Source: an uncultured Bacteroidota bacterium (GTDB taxonomy: Bacteria > Bacteroidota > Bacteroidia > Bacteroidales > P3). Taken from it: a stretch of DNA of 64,000 nucleotides. A program made the position numbers and the translations under genes. This document shows, one piece after another, positions 41,148-49,764 of the stretch. Every line of letters starts with the position of its first letter. Position 1 is the stretch's first letter. The stretch is from NCBI GenBank assembly GCA_902775135.1, contig CACYKY010000002.1, positions 1-64,000 on the forward strand, given 5' to 3'. The notes below the pieces were generated by a model. The model ran no database searches and had not been told where the DNA came from. It was given only the letters and a program-made list of their open reading frames with translations.

Positions 41148-42299
41148 ATGAAAATTAGACGTATAGCGATGTGGATGATGATGCCGGCGGTGTTCCTGCT
41201 GGCGGGATGTGTGGAAATGGCGGAGCTGGCGCTGGAAGCCGAGCGGCAGGCGCGCGAGGCCGAGATGCAGGAGCAGGAGGAGGCGGAGGCCGATGTGCCG
41301 ATGCCGAAGAATGTCATCCTCATCATCGGCGACGGCATGGGTGTGCCGCAGGTCTATGCCTCGGTGGTGGCCGAGAAGGGCAACAATTCGGCCTTCCTGC
41401 GTTTCCCCTACAGCGGTTTCTCCCGCACCTATTCGCGCAACAAGTACCGCACCGACTCCGCCGCCGGCGGAACGGCGCTGACCACCGGCCACAAGGTGGA
41501 CAACTACCATGTGAACTGGGGCCCCGATTCGGCCCGCTACAACACCATCTTCGACGACGCCAAAGCCCTGGGGATGAGCACCGGTTTCGTGGTGACGAGC
41601 AGCGTGCTCGACGCCACTCCCGCCGCCACCTACGGCCATGTGCCCTACCGCAAGATGTTCGACACGCTGAGCCTGCAGATGGCTCAGTGCCAGCACGATG
41701 TGATGATCGGCGGTGGCCGCAAGTATTTCTTCACGCAGAACCGCAAGGACGGCCTCGCACCCCTCGACACCCTTGCCCGTCGCGGATACACGGTGGTGAA
41801 CACGCTCGACAGCATGAACCGCTTCGGCGGCCAGAAGCTGGTGGCGTTGCTCTATGAGGGCGACCCGCTGACGGCTCCGGCCCGCGGCGACGTGCTGGCG
41901 CAGGGCGCCAAGAAGGCCATCGCCATGCTGAGCCGCGATCCCGAGGGCTTCGCCCTGATGATCGAGGGGTCGCAGATCGACTGGGCTTGCCACAACAACG
42001 ACAGCGCCTATATGCGTGCCGAACTGGCTGATTTCGAGAAGATGCTGCATGCCGTGATCGACTTCGCGCAGCGCGACGGCGAGACCCTCATCGTGGTCAC
42101 CGCCGACCACGAGACGGGCGGTGTGACCCTCCCGGGAGGCGACATCGAGAAGGGCGAGAACGACGTGCGCTACCTCTGGGGCAGCCACACGGGCTGCATG
42201 GTGCCCGTCTTCGCCTTGGGTCCCGGAGCGCAGTATTTCTCTGGCATACAGGAGAATATTGATATTCCGGAGAAGATTCGTTGGCTGATGGGAATGTAA
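41148..42299 (+). CDS. alkaline phosphatase, lipoprotein
   Basis: A 383-residue alkaline phosphatase. Lipobox VFLLAGC (Cys about 20), an Ala/Glu-rich spacer (EMAELALEAERQAREAEMQ), then the metal-enzyme domain: NVILIIGDGMGVPQ (metal Asp), DSAAGGTALTTG with the catalytic Ser, GQ-type SQIDWACHNND, and TADHETGG near residue 320. All metal and nucleophile motifs look intact. The two-domain length is short but normal for this compact group. It probably releases phosphate at the cell surface or in the periplasm. atoE follows after 12 bases. Confidence 0.9.
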   Translation: MKIRRIAMWMMMPAVFLLAGCVEMAELALEAERQAREAEMQEQEEAEADVPMPKNVILIIGDGMGVPQVYASVVAEKGNNSAFLRFPYSGFSRTYSRNKYRTDSAAGGTALTTGHKVDNYHVNWGPDSARYNTIFDDAKALGMSTGFVVTSSVLDATPAATYGHVPYRKMFDTLSLQMAQCQHDVMIGGGRKYFFTQNRKDGLAPLDTLARRGYTVVNTLDSMNRFGGQKLVALLYEGDPLTAPARGDVLAQGAKKAIAMLSRDPEGFALMIEGSQIDWACHNNDSAYMRAELADFEKMLHAVIDFAQRDGETLIVVTADHETGGVTLPGGDIEKGENDVRYLWGSHTGCMVPVFALGPGAQYFSGIQENIDIPEKIRWLMGM

Positions 42300-42311
42300 A
42301 AAAACTACTAT

Positions 42312-43661
42312 ATGATCAAATTCTGTGTCCGACTGGTGCAACGCTGGCTCCCCGAGCCGTTCATCTTCGCCATCCTGCTCACCTTCGCGGCGGCCATCCT
42401 GGCGATGCCCATCTGCCGTCAGACACCCCTCGAGGTGGTGGAGCATTGGGGCGGGGGAGTGTGGAACCTGCTGGCCTTTGCCATGCAGATGGCGTTGGTG
42501 CTGGTGTGTGGCAGCACGCTGGCGGCGGCGCCCGCCGTCAAGAGGGGCGTCGCGGCCCTTGCGCGCATCCCCAAGAGTCCTGCGGCAGCCATCGCGCTGG
42601 TCACCGTCGTCTCGGCATTGGCCTGCTGGCTCAACTGGGGTTTCGGCCTCATCGTGGGCGTCATCTTCGCCAAAGAGATAGCGCGCCAGATGGCGGGTGT
42701 CGACTACCGACTGCTCATCGCGTCGGCCTATAGCGGCTTCGTGGTGTGGCATGCGGGCTTGTCGGGATCCATCCCCTTGACGATGGCCACTCCCGGCGAG
42801 GCGCTGGCTACGGCCACCAACGGCGCCCTCACGGCGCCTGTGCCTGTTTCCGAAACCATCCTCGACCCGCACAACCTGGTGATGGTGGTGCTGGTCATCG
42901 TGGCCATCACCGTTGCCAACACCCTGATGCACCCCAAGAAGGGGGCCGTTGTGGTCGACCCGTCGTTGCTGGAGGAGGGACCTGATAATCCGGAATCTAC
43001 GGTAAGTCCGGAGGGCCGCACCCCCGCGCAGCGCATGGAGCACTCCCCCGTGCTCTCGTGGGCCATTGCGCTGATGCTCATCGCCTATCTGGTGGTGAAG
43101 CTGGTGTTTCGCGGAGCCACGCTGGATTTGGGCATCGTCATCATGATATTCCTCGCCTTGGGCCTGCTGCTGCACCGGACGCCTTTGGCGTATGTGCGCG
43201 CTTTCGGCAAGGCGGCTACGGGCGCCAGCGGCATCATCCTGCAGTTCCCCTTCTATGCGGGCATCATGGGCATCATCACGGGAGTGGGCGAGAGCGGCAT
43301 CTGCATGGGTACCGTCATCGCCGACGGCTGCATCCGCATCTCCAATCCCGTCACCTATCCGCTGCTGACCTTCCTCTGCGCGGCGCTGCTGAACATGTTC
43401 GTCCCGTCGGGCGGCGGCCATTGGGCCATCCAGGCACCCATCATGTTCACCGCCGGTGCCGACCTCGGTGTGGATCCCGGCTTGACGGGCACCGCCATCG
43501 CCTGGGGCGACGCATGGACGAACCTCATACAGCCCTTCTGGGCGCTGCCGGCGCTGGCCATCGCCAAACTCTCGGCTCGCGACATCATGGGCTACTGCCT
43601 CATCGACCTGCTCATCACGGGCCTCATCATCTGTGGCGGATTGGTGGTGTGGGCACTATAG
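42312..43661 (+). CDS. atoE: short-chain fatty acid transporter
   Basis: A 449-residue inner-membrane carrier with about ten to twelve helices, matching the AtoE family: VQRWLPEPFIFAILLTFAAAI at the start, LNWGFGLIVGVIFAKEIAR near 110, GHWAIQAP-type GGGHWAIQAPIMF near 372 and AIAWGDAWTNLIQPFWALP near 394. It should move butyrate or acetoacetate across the inner membrane. With kamDE, atoA and bcd-etfBA in the same region, export of lysine-fermentation products is a good guess. Downstream spacer is a 9-bp repeat. Confidence 0.9.
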   Translation: MIKFCVRLVQRWLPEPFIFAILLTFAAAILAMPICRQTPLEVVEHWGGGVWNLLAFAMQMALVLVCGSTLAAAPAVKRGVAALARIPKSPAAAIALVTVVSALACWLNWGFGLIVGVIFAKEIARQMAGVDYRLLIASAYSGFVVWHAGLSGSIPLTMATPGEALATATNGALTAPVPVSETILDPHNLVMVVLVIVAITVANTLMHPKKGAVVVDPSLLEEGPDNPESTVSPEGRTPAQRMEHSPVLSWAIALMLIAYLVVKLVFRGATLDLGIVIMIFLALGLLLHRTPLAYVRAFGKAATGASGIILQFPFYAGIMGIITGVGESGICMGTVIADGCIRISNPVTYPLLTFLCAALLNMFVPSGGGHWAIQAPIMFTAGADLGVDPGLTGTAIAWGDAWTNLIQPFWALPALAIAKLSARDIMGYCLIDLLITGLIICGGLVVWAL

Positions 43662-43669
43662 AGAATAGG

Positions 43670-43723
43670 CTAGTTAGGCTAGTTAGACTAGTTAAACTAG
43701 TAAGACTAGTAAAACTAGAAAAC
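43670..43723. repeat. 9-bp repeat spacer between atoE and apt
   Basis: Six exact 9-bp units of CTAGTTAGG to CTAGTAAAA type, becoming more A-rich towards the apt start, followed by a run of A before ATG 43746. Confidence 0.8.
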
Positions 43724-43745
43724 CATAAAAAAAAAACAACCCACC

Positions 43746-44333
43746 ATGTTCGAGAATGTCATCAAGCATTACCCCGATTTCCCCAAGGAGGGAATCGACT
43801 TCATCGATGTGTTGCCTTTCCTGCAGGACAAGGAGGCTTTCACGCAGGCCGTCAAGGAGATCGACCGCCTGTCGACGGCGGTCAATGTGGCTACCGTCGA
43901 GGCCCGCGGATTCCTCTTCGCGGCACCCCTGCTGGCGATGAGCGATCATGTGAAGAATATCGTCCCCTTCCGCAAGAAGGGCAAGTTGCCCCATGCCGAA
44001 GGCGACCTGGTGAGGGTGGAGATTGAGAAAGAATACGGCAGCGACGAGCTCTTCTACCGCCTCAGCGACTTCGCCGCCTGCGAGCCGACGACCTTCCGTC
44101 CGCTGGGGCGTGAGCACAGGGCCATAGAGATCACCCTCTTCGACGACCTGCTGGCCACCGGCGGTACGGTGAAGGGTATCGTCGACTCGCTGCAGAAGCA
44201 GTTGGTCAACGATTGCGAGATACGTATCCGTGAGTTCATCTTCCTAGTGGAGCTGCCCGCTTTGGGCGGCCGCAAGTGGCTGGAAGGCATCGCCCCCGTA
44301 CATTCGCTGATGCGCCTCGAAGGGGTAGAGTAG
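43746..44333 (+). CDS. apt: adenine phosphoribosyltransferase-like enzyme
   Basis: A 195-residue purine-salvage enzyme that joins adenine to PRPP to give AMP. FPKEGIDFIDVLPFLQD matches the FPKPGI-F-DI start of Apt; EARGFLFAAPLL is the family EARGF motif; the PRPP-binding loop is ITLFDDLLATGGT. Slightly longer than typical (about 175), with an extra C-terminal piece ending VHSLMRLEGVE. Cytoplasmic. Close relatives could prefer other purines, so the base specificity is inferred. Confidence 0.85.
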   Translation: MFENVIKHYPDFPKEGIDFIDVLPFLQDKEAFTQAVKEIDRLSTAVNVATVEARGFLFAAPLLAMSDHVKNIVPFRKKGKLPHAEGDLVRVEIEKEYGSDELFYRLSDFAACEPTTFRPLGREHRAIEITLFDDLLATGGTVKGIVDSLQKQLVNDCEIRIREFIFLVELPALGGRKWLEGIAPVHSLMRLEGVE

Positions 44334-44339
44334 GGAGGC

Positions 44340-44831
44340 TTACACCATCGCCACGATGACCACGATGAGGAGGGCTACGCAGTAGACCACCTTGAGGAGG
44401 GTGCCGGTGAGAAAACCGATGAAGGCGCCGATGCCGGCGCGGAAGGCGGGTTGGAAGTCCTGCTGCTTGATGTATTCGCCCACGAGGGCGCCGACGAAGG
44501 GCCAGAAGACCATCCCCAGCAGGCCTGTGGGGCCGAAGGGAAGGCCGAAGATGGAGATGATGAGGCCGATGTTGCATCCCCAGATGCCATATTTCGAGCC
44601 GCCGAAACGCTTGGTGGTCAGCGAGGGGATGACATAATCCATCACCGAGATGAATATGGCAACGGCGGCGGTGACGATGAGCAGCGTGGGGGTGTTCTCC
44701 ACCCAGGGGGTGAAGCCCGCCAGCAGGAGGCCGACCCAGCTGATGGGAGGTCCCGGAAGGGCGGGGACGATGGAACCTACGATGCCTATTAGCAGGCACA
44801 GGAAAGCCATGATGATGAGAAAGATGTCCAT
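44340..44831 (-). CDS. DUF456 membrane protein
   Basis: A 163-residue inner-membrane protein with about four helices: FLIIMAFLCLLIGIVGSIVPALPGPPISW, FISVMDYVIPSLTTKRFGGSKYG, the Gly-rich GPFVGALVGEYI and a final hydrophobic stretch. The PALPGPP and GGSKYG blocks are typical of DUF456. Function unknown. It is convergent with apt and follows the GNAT-HD gene on the minus strand with a spacing of 17 bases. Confidence 0.85.
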   Translation of the reverse strand: MDIFLIIMAFLCLLIGIVGSIVPALPGPPISWVGLLLAGFTPWVENTPTLLIVTAAVAIFISVMDYVIPSLTTKRFGGSKYGIWGCNIGLIISIFGLPFGPTGLLGMVFWPFVGALVGEYIKQQDFQPAFRAGIGAFIGFLTGTLLKVVYCVALLIVVIVAMV

Positions 44832-44833
44832 AT

Positions 44834-44861
44834 TTTAAGGTTTAAGGTTTAAGGTTTACGG
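44834..44861. repeat. 7-bp repeat that forms a gene end
   Basis: Four units of TTTAAGG type. Its right part is the last codons and stop (RKP-stop) of the minus-strand GNAT-HD gene; the left part is the spacer to the DUF456 gene. Confidence 0.7.
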
Positions 44862-45949
44862 TTATAGTGTTTCAGGGTGTCGAAGAGCTCGTCGAAGAGG
44901 GCTCTTAGTTTTTTCTCGTCTTTGATGAGGGCGCGGAGGTCGGCGAGGGGAGCGGCGTTGGGGGAGACGTCGCCTATCCAGAGTTTGATGTATCCGCCTT
45001 CGGCGTATTTCTCGTGCAGGTGCTCGAGAGTGCGCTGCCAATGGCCTTCGCGGTCGAGGGAGGGGTAGTGGCCGAGGCCGTATTCCACCGTGCGGCGGAC
45101 GATGGTCTCGGGTTCGATGTCGCGGTCGGCTTCGGAGAGGATGCATCCCAGCGGCGAACGGGGCCTCGAGGTGGCGGAGGCGCGGTGGTCTTCGGCGGCT
45201 TGGGCGATGGTTTCTATCTCCTCCTCGCTGAACCAGCGGAGCAGGGTCTTGTCCTCGCGGATGATGCGTCCGGAGGCCATGTGGTGCACTTCGCGGCCCT
45301 CGCAGATGCCGATGTCGTGCATGGCGGCGGCGGCGTAGGTTATGGGCGAAGGCTGCAAGGCCATGCTGCGGGCGATGACGCGACGGATGTGGTCGGGGCG
45401 GTGGGCGGCGTCGTAGGCCTCGTGGCGGGGGAGGATGACGGTTTCGACATATTCCTTCAGGTCGGCGGGCACCTCGTCGTAGCGCCACCACTCGTAAGCG
45501 TCGCGCGGCGAGCCGTCGGGCATGTAGATGATGCCGCAGTAGACGAAGCCTTCCTTGTCGAGGATGTGGTGCATGGGGCGGTTGCTGTGGTGGGTGTCCA
45601 CGCGCAGGTAGTCGCTCTGCTCTTTGGCGAAGCGGAAGGCGATGTCGGCGATGCCGTGAGTGCCGGGCATGGCCGCCAGGCGGTGGAGCGTGCAGTAGGG
45701 CCTGTCGGGCGACACCCAGCGTCCGTGGTCGATGTAGGCGTAGGTGGGCTCTATGCCTGGCACGAGGGCGAAGGTACCCAGGTCGTCCACGATGTAGGAC
45801 ACCCCTCTGCGGATGTCCTCTTCGATGTCCTCGCGTGTGGGGTATCCCACCCATTGCGCCATGTTGCCGTCGGCACGCATCACGCTGCGCGAGTGGTCGT
45901 ACATGCGGAGGATGAGGTCTATGTCGTTGGGTGTGCTTTTCCGTATCAT
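44849..45949 (-). CDS. fusion of a GNAT acetyltransferase and an HD domain
   Basis: A 366-residue cytoplasmic protein. Residues 1-160 are GNAT-like: MIRKSTPNDIDLILRMYDHSRSVM, then IADIAFRFAKEQ and DTHHSNRPMHHILDKEGFVYCG. Residues about 185-330 are an HD hydrolase domain with AAAAMHDIGICEG (HD pair) and HHMASGRIIRED upstream of the second metal cluster EDHRASATSRPRSP. The two activities are usually separate; the substrate of either is unknown. The final codons lie in a 7-bp repeat. Confidence 0.8.
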   Translation of the reverse strand: MIRKSTPNDIDLILRMYDHSRSVMRADGNMAQWVGYPTREDIEEDIRRGVSYIVDDLGTFALVPGIEPTYAYIDHGRWVSPDRPYCTLHRLAAMPGTHGIADIAFRFAKEQSDYLRVDTHHSNRPMHHILDKEGFVYCGIIYMPDGSPRDAYEWWRYDEVPADLKEYVETVILPRHEAYDAAHRPDHIRRVIARSMALQPSPITYAAAAMHDIGICEGREVHHMASGRIIREDKTLLRWFSEEEIETIAQAAEDHRASATSRPRSPLGCILSEADRDIEPETIVRRTVEYGLGHYPSLDREGHWQRTLEHLHEKYAEGGYIKLWIGDVSPNAAPLADLRALIKDEKKLRALFDELFDTLKHYNRKP

Positions 45950-46027
45950 GACAGCAATAACGCCTAAATGGCAGTTTTATTGTATTGGCACAATATTTGA
46001 TTGGCACTCTACGTTATACCGCATGAT

Positions 46028-46468
46028 ATGTTAGAGAACCTCGGACTCTTCGGCCTCTTCCTGGCTTGCCTGCTGTCGGCCACCATCATCCCCTTCTCGT
46101 CGGAGGCGATAGTGGCAGCCGCCATGTATATTGGCTATCCTGTGTGGGTCATCGTCGTTGTGGCATCGGTGGGCAACACCGTCGGCGGCATGATTAGTTT
46201 CTACATGGGATGGCTCTGCAAGTGGGAGTGGCTGGAGCGGTGGTTCAAGGTGAAACGCGAGAAGATAGAGCGTTTCCGCTCCCATATCGAGAAATACGGC
46301 GTATGGGCGGCGTTGCTCACGTGGCTTCCCATCGTCGGCGACCCCTTGGCCATCGCCATGGGCTTCATGCGGCTGCACCCCCTGTGGACATGCCTCATCA
46401 TGTTCGTCGGCAAACTCCTGCGCTATATCGTCTCCTCCTACTTGCTGGGTTTAACCAATTGGTTTTGA
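46028..46468 (+). CDS. DedA/YqaA family membrane protein
   Basis: A 146-residue membrane protein; start taken at 46028 (MLENLGLFGLFLACLLSAT). It carries the VTT-type pattern: PFSSEAIVAAAMYIG, a Gly-rich GNTVGGMISFYMGW, and FRSHIEKYGVWAALLTWLPIVGDPLAIAMGFMRL. Short versions of this family are common in Gram-negative bacteria and are linked to lipid scrambling or flipping. Followed four bases later by a glycosyltransferase. Confidence 0.8.
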   Translation: MLENLGLFGLFLACLLSATIIPFSSEAIVAAAMYIGYPVWVIVVVASVGNTVGGMISFYMGWLCKWEWLERWFKVKREKIERFRSHIEKYGVWAALLTWLPIVGDPLAIAMGFMRLHPLWTCLIMFVGKLLRYIVSSYLLGLTNWF

Positions 46469-46471
46469 GAA

Positions 46472-47599
46472 ATGGAAAAAGAAAAGCATCTGCATATTGT
46501 GGCGTTCAACGTCCCGCTGCCGTCCAACTACGGCGGGGTGATAGATGTTTTCTATCGCCTCAAGGCTTTGTCGGAGAGTGGCGTGCACATCCATCTCCAT
46601 TGTTTCGACTACGGTCGCGGGAAGGCGCCGGAGCTGGAACGCTTCTGCGACGAGGTGCGCTACTACCGCCGCGATATGTCGCCCCTGCGGATGCTCGACC
46701 GTAGGCCTTTCATCGTGGCGTCGCGCCACAGCAAGGCGTTGGTGCAGAGGCTTATGCAGGACCGCTATCCCATCCTCCTCGAGGGACTGCATTGCTGTCT
46801 GCTGCTGGAGGACGAGGCGCTGCTGCGCGACCGCCTGGTGATGGTGCGGGCACATAATATCGAGGCCGACTACTATGCCCAGCTGGCCGCCGCCGAGCGT
46901 CGCATGGGCAAGCGCCTATACCTGAAGATGGAGGCACGCAAGCTGCGCCGCTATGAGCCCATCCTCCGCAAGGCAGCTGCGGTATTGGCCATCTCGCCTG
47001 CCGACCGCGAGGGGCTGCAGAGAATGGGGTGCCCGCGAGTGCTGCTCTCCTCCGGCATGCACCCGTTCAGCGAGGTGGGAGGATTGCGGAAGGAAGAGGG
47101 CGAGCGCTTCGCACTCTATCACGGCAACCTCGCGGTGGCCGAGAACTACCATGCTGTGGAGTATCTGCTGGACAATGTCTTTGCCGGTTCGGAACAACGG
47201 TTGGTGGTGGCGGGCAATGAGCCGCCCGCGTGGCTCCGTGAGCGCATAGAGGCGATGCCGAATGTGAGGCTGGTGGACAGCCCTGACGACAAGACGATGC
47301 AACGTCTGGTGAGAGAGGCCCATGTGTGTGTGATGGTGACGGAACAGGCAACGGGCTTGAAGCTGAAACTGCTCAACTCGCTCTATGCGGGACGTTTCTG
47401 CTTGGTGAACAGCGCTATGGTGGCGGGTACGGGCTTGGAAGGGTTGTGTACCATTGCCGATACCCCCGAAGCCATGCGTTTGGCGTTGGGGTCGCTGATG
47501 GGTCAGGACTTTACGGAAACGCTCTTGCAGGAACGGCGCAGAGTGCTGCAGGCGTTCTCGCCGCAGCAGGCCGTCAAGGTCATATTGGATCTGATTTAG
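46472..47599 (+). CDS. glycosyltransferase, family 4-like
   Basis: A 375-residue cytoplasmic glycosyltransferase with a GT-B layout. The N-terminal half has VPLPSNYGGVIDVFYRLKALSE; the C-terminal half has YHGNLAVAENYHAVEYLL and the donor-site region VTEQATGLKLKLLNSLYAGRFCLVN, in which the usual acidic residue pair is replaced by a T-G-L-K-L-K variant typical of this subgroup. Probably adds a sugar to a surface glycan or lipid. Sugar and acceptor unknown. Confidence 0.8.
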   Translation: MEKEKHLHIVAFNVPLPSNYGGVIDVFYRLKALSESGVHIHLHCFDYGRGKAPELERFCDEVRYYRRDMSPLRMLDRRPFIVASRHSKALVQRLMQDRYPILLEGLHCCLLLEDEALLRDRLVMVRAHNIEADYYAQLAAAERRMGKRLYLKMEARKLRRYEPILRKAAAVLAISPADREGLQRMGCPRVLLSSGMHPFSEVGGLRKEEGERFALYHGNLAVAENYHAVEYLLDNVFAGSEQRLVVAGNEPPAWLRERIEAMPNVRLVDSPDDKTMQRLVREAHVCVMVTEQATGLKLKLLNSLYAGRFCLVNSAMVAGTGLEGLCTIADTPEAMRLALGSLMGQDFTETLLQERRRVLQAFSPQQAVKVILDLI

Positions 47600-47615
47600 A
47601 AAAGCTCGCCTAAGC

Positions 47616-48836
47616 TTAAGGCGCCGTCGTGCTGGGCTGTTTTAGGCTCTTTTCCCACTCTTCGAACTCCCGCTTGTATTCTTGGTATTCCTCCCACTCT
47701 TTCTTGTACTTACGCATGACTTTCCGGAACTTCTTGGGATGTTGGCGGTCAATCTTGATGGCGTAGTCGGTGAGGTATTCGCTGACCCATCCGTCGCTCC
47801 ATTGGAGGAGGGCGAGGAAGCGGTCCATCATGTCGAGGCTGTCGGCCAGCGCCAGAGAGGCTATCGTGTCGTAGATGACGGGGAAATAGTATGATGTGTT
47901 ATATTCATCAAGGGTGAAAAGCACTAGGAAGGTCTCGCGGTCGCGGGGCATGAGGGCCTGTATGCGGCTGGCAGGGATGTGAAATCCGGCGGCGAGGCTG
48001 TCGTCGACGGCGAGGAGGGCGCGGAAGTAGGATTCATGGCGCAGGAGGCGGGCCCACGTGTCGTCGTCGTAGCGGCCAATGCGCAAGGTGTGGGGCCGCA
48101 GCAGGGTGTCGCGCATGGAGAGGAGCAGGGGGAGGTCCATGGGGATGATGATTCTATGGATGATGGGGTGGTCTTTGTTGACGTGCCAGCGGGGCATGTG
48201 GAGGAGGGCCTGATGGATGGCGCTGTCCATGGGCGAGGCGCCGAGGCGGCAGACCTCGGTCACGTTGCCCAGGCTGTCGAGATCGATGCGGGGGGACTCC
48301 TTGCCGACCCACTCCTCGCGCGGACGGTCGATGGTGCCAGCCAGGTAGCGGTAGAGGGCGCCGGTGCCGCCGGGGAAGGAAGGCAGGAGGGTGTCGTCGA
48401 CGACATCGCCTCGGTGGCGGGGCGAGATGGTGTCGCCCGCAAGGCTGAAATTGACGGGCAGATTGAACTGTACGTCCACGGGCACCCATTTGCCACCTCT
48501 AAGCTGGCGGCCGGGTTCCCAACGCGGCATGTGTTCGATGGCGTTGAGGGCGGCCTGGTTGCAGCCGCCAGGGAGGCCGAGGAGGATGCGCGGTTGGTGG
48601 ACGAAGCCGAGGCTGTCGACGACGAAGGTGGCGTAGAGCTTGCCCTCGATGTGATAATCCAAAGCCTCTTCGGGGTAGCGTAATTTTTCCCCCAAGTAGT
48701 TATAAAACGCTTTCATGCCGCCGGGGAATTCGGGCTCCTTCTCTGCGGGGCAAAAGATGTGCGTGTCTTCATTTTGCGCCCTTACACCGAAGGGTAGGAG
48801 CAGCAGGGCGGCGAGGAGGATGAAAGTGGGTTTCAT
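47616..48836 (-). CDS. secreted protein with two TonB_C-like domains, paralogue 1
   Basis: A 406-residue protein with a signal peptide ending GVRAQ. Domain 1 (about 33-130) is TonB_C-like: PEFPGGMKAFYNYLGEKLRYPEEALDYHIEGKLYATFVVD, then GGCNQAALNAIEHMPRWEPG. Domain 2 (about 150-240) is a diverged copy: LPSFPGGTGALYRYLAGTIDRPREEW and IHQALLHMPRWHVN. No transmembrane helix or Pro-rich spacer, so it is not a normal TonB. A further 160 residues have no recognised domain. The next gene is a paralogue with nearly identical DNA in domain 2; they overlap by four bases. Confidence 0.75.
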   Translation of the reverse strand: MKPTFILLAALLLLPFGVRAQNEDTHIFCPAEKEPEFPGGMKAFYNYLGEKLRYPEEALDYHIEGKLYATFVVDSLGFVHQPRILLGLPGGCNQAALNAIEHMPRWEPGRQLRGGKWVPVDVQFNLPVNFSLAGDTISPRHRGDVVDDTLLPSFPGGTGALYRYLAGTIDRPREEWVGKESPRIDLDSLGNVTEVCRLGASPMDSAIHQALLHMPRWHVNKDHPIIHRIIIPMDLPLLLSMRDTLLRPHTLRIGRYDDDTWARLLRHESYFRALLAVDDSLAAGFHIPASRIQALMPRDRETFLVLFTLDEYNTSYYFPVIYDTIASLALADSLDMMDRFLALLQWSDGWVSEYLTDYAIKIDRQHPKKFRKVMRKYKKEWEEYQEYKREFEEWEKSLKQPSTTAP

Positions 48837-49663
48837 GGCAATGGGTGTTTATTTGTTTGTTTATCTCGCAATTCAAGTAGATAAGGGAGGTCGATGGGGA
48901 TGACGAGGAGTCTGTCGAATTCCAGGGTGGGCATGTTCCATCGGGGCATGGAGTGGAAGGCTTTGCGCACTGCGTCGGCCATGGGGGAGTCGTCATAGTC
49001 GAGGCGGCAGACGCTGACGATATTGCCCACGCTGTCGAAACCGATGCCCGGGTTCTTCTTGCCGACCCATTCCTCGCGAGGACGGTCGATGGTGCCAGCC
49101 AGGTAGCGGTAGAGGGCCTCGACACCACCGGGGTAGGTGGGAATAATCTCCTTGTCACCCTCTTTGCCGCCGCCGACGGTGCGGGGCTGCTGAGGGTCGA
49201 GCTGGAATTTGACGGGGAGGTTGAACTCTGAGCGAACGGGTATCCAGGTGCTGTCGGAGTGGTTAAACTTCCGACAGGGTTTCCAGCGGGGCATGTGCCT
49301 GACGGCGTCGATTGCCGCACGGCAGCATCCGCCGGGCAGGCCGCGTAGTACCTGTGGGTGGGTGATGCTGCCGTCGGTCTCCACGACGAAGTGGAGGTAG
49401 AGCTTGCCCTCGATGCGATGGTCCAGCGCCACCTGCGGGTAGCGCACTGCGCTGTCGAGGTAGGCGTACAGGGCCTCCATGCCGCCGGGGAACTCGGGCT
49501 CGTATTCATGGACGCAATAGGGACACTGGTATTGGACCTCTGTGTCTTCGTTTATTATCAGTTCTTCGTCCTGTGTGTCTATTATTTCGCTACTCGGTGT
49601 CTGCGTACAGCCGCCAAGGGCGAGGAACAGCAGGGCGGCGAGGAGAAAAAGTGTCTGTTTCAT
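48833..49663 (-). CDS. lipoprotein with two TonB_C-like domains, paralogue 2
   Basis: A 276-residue lipoprotein (lipobox LALGGC, Cys about 19). Two TonB_C-like domains: EPEFPGGMEALYAYLDSAVRYPQ with GGCCRAAIDAVRHMPRWKPC, and YPGGVEALYRYLAGTIDRPREEWVG with AVRKAFHSMPRWNMP. First gene of the pair; it overlaps paralogue 1 by four bases. Tandem duplication with recent gene conversion in domain 2 is likely (48290-48360 versus 49050-49115). Acts outside the cytoplasm; partner unknown. Confidence 0.75.
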   Translation of the reverse strand: MKQTLFLLAALLFLALGGCTQTPSSEIIDTQDEELIINEDTEVQYQCPYCVHEYEPEFPGGMEALYAYLDSAVRYPQVALDHRIEGKLYLHFVVETDGSITHPQVLRGLPGGCCRAAIDAVRHMPRWKPCRKFNHSDSTWIPVRSEFNLPVKFQLDPQQPRTVGGGKEGDKEIIPTYPGGVEALYRYLAGTIDRPREEWVGKKNPGIGFDSVGNIVSVCRLDYDDSPMADAVRKAFHSMPRWNMPTLEFDRLLVIPIDLPYLLELRDKQTNKHPLP

Positions 49664-49690
49664 GATGCAATGTTTTTTGTCTTTTTCTGG

Positions 49691-49712
49691 GAGACGCGGC
49701 AGGCCGCGCCAC
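49691..49712. repeat. GC palindrome in an intergenic spacer
   Basis: GACGCGGC and GCCGCGCC around a two-base centre, one mismatch. Similar in form to the palindromes at 11100-11118 and 38618-38647. Confidence 0.5.
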
Positions 49713-49764
49713 TACTATATATATAACAGAAAAAAAGTCAAATCTCTACAAACAGGGTCGTTTT

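Noticed and set aside
43662..43745. Attachment site or IS end in the CTAGTTAGG repeats
   Set aside because: No transposase or integrase nearby and no inverted ends; it is a plain six-unit tandem array.
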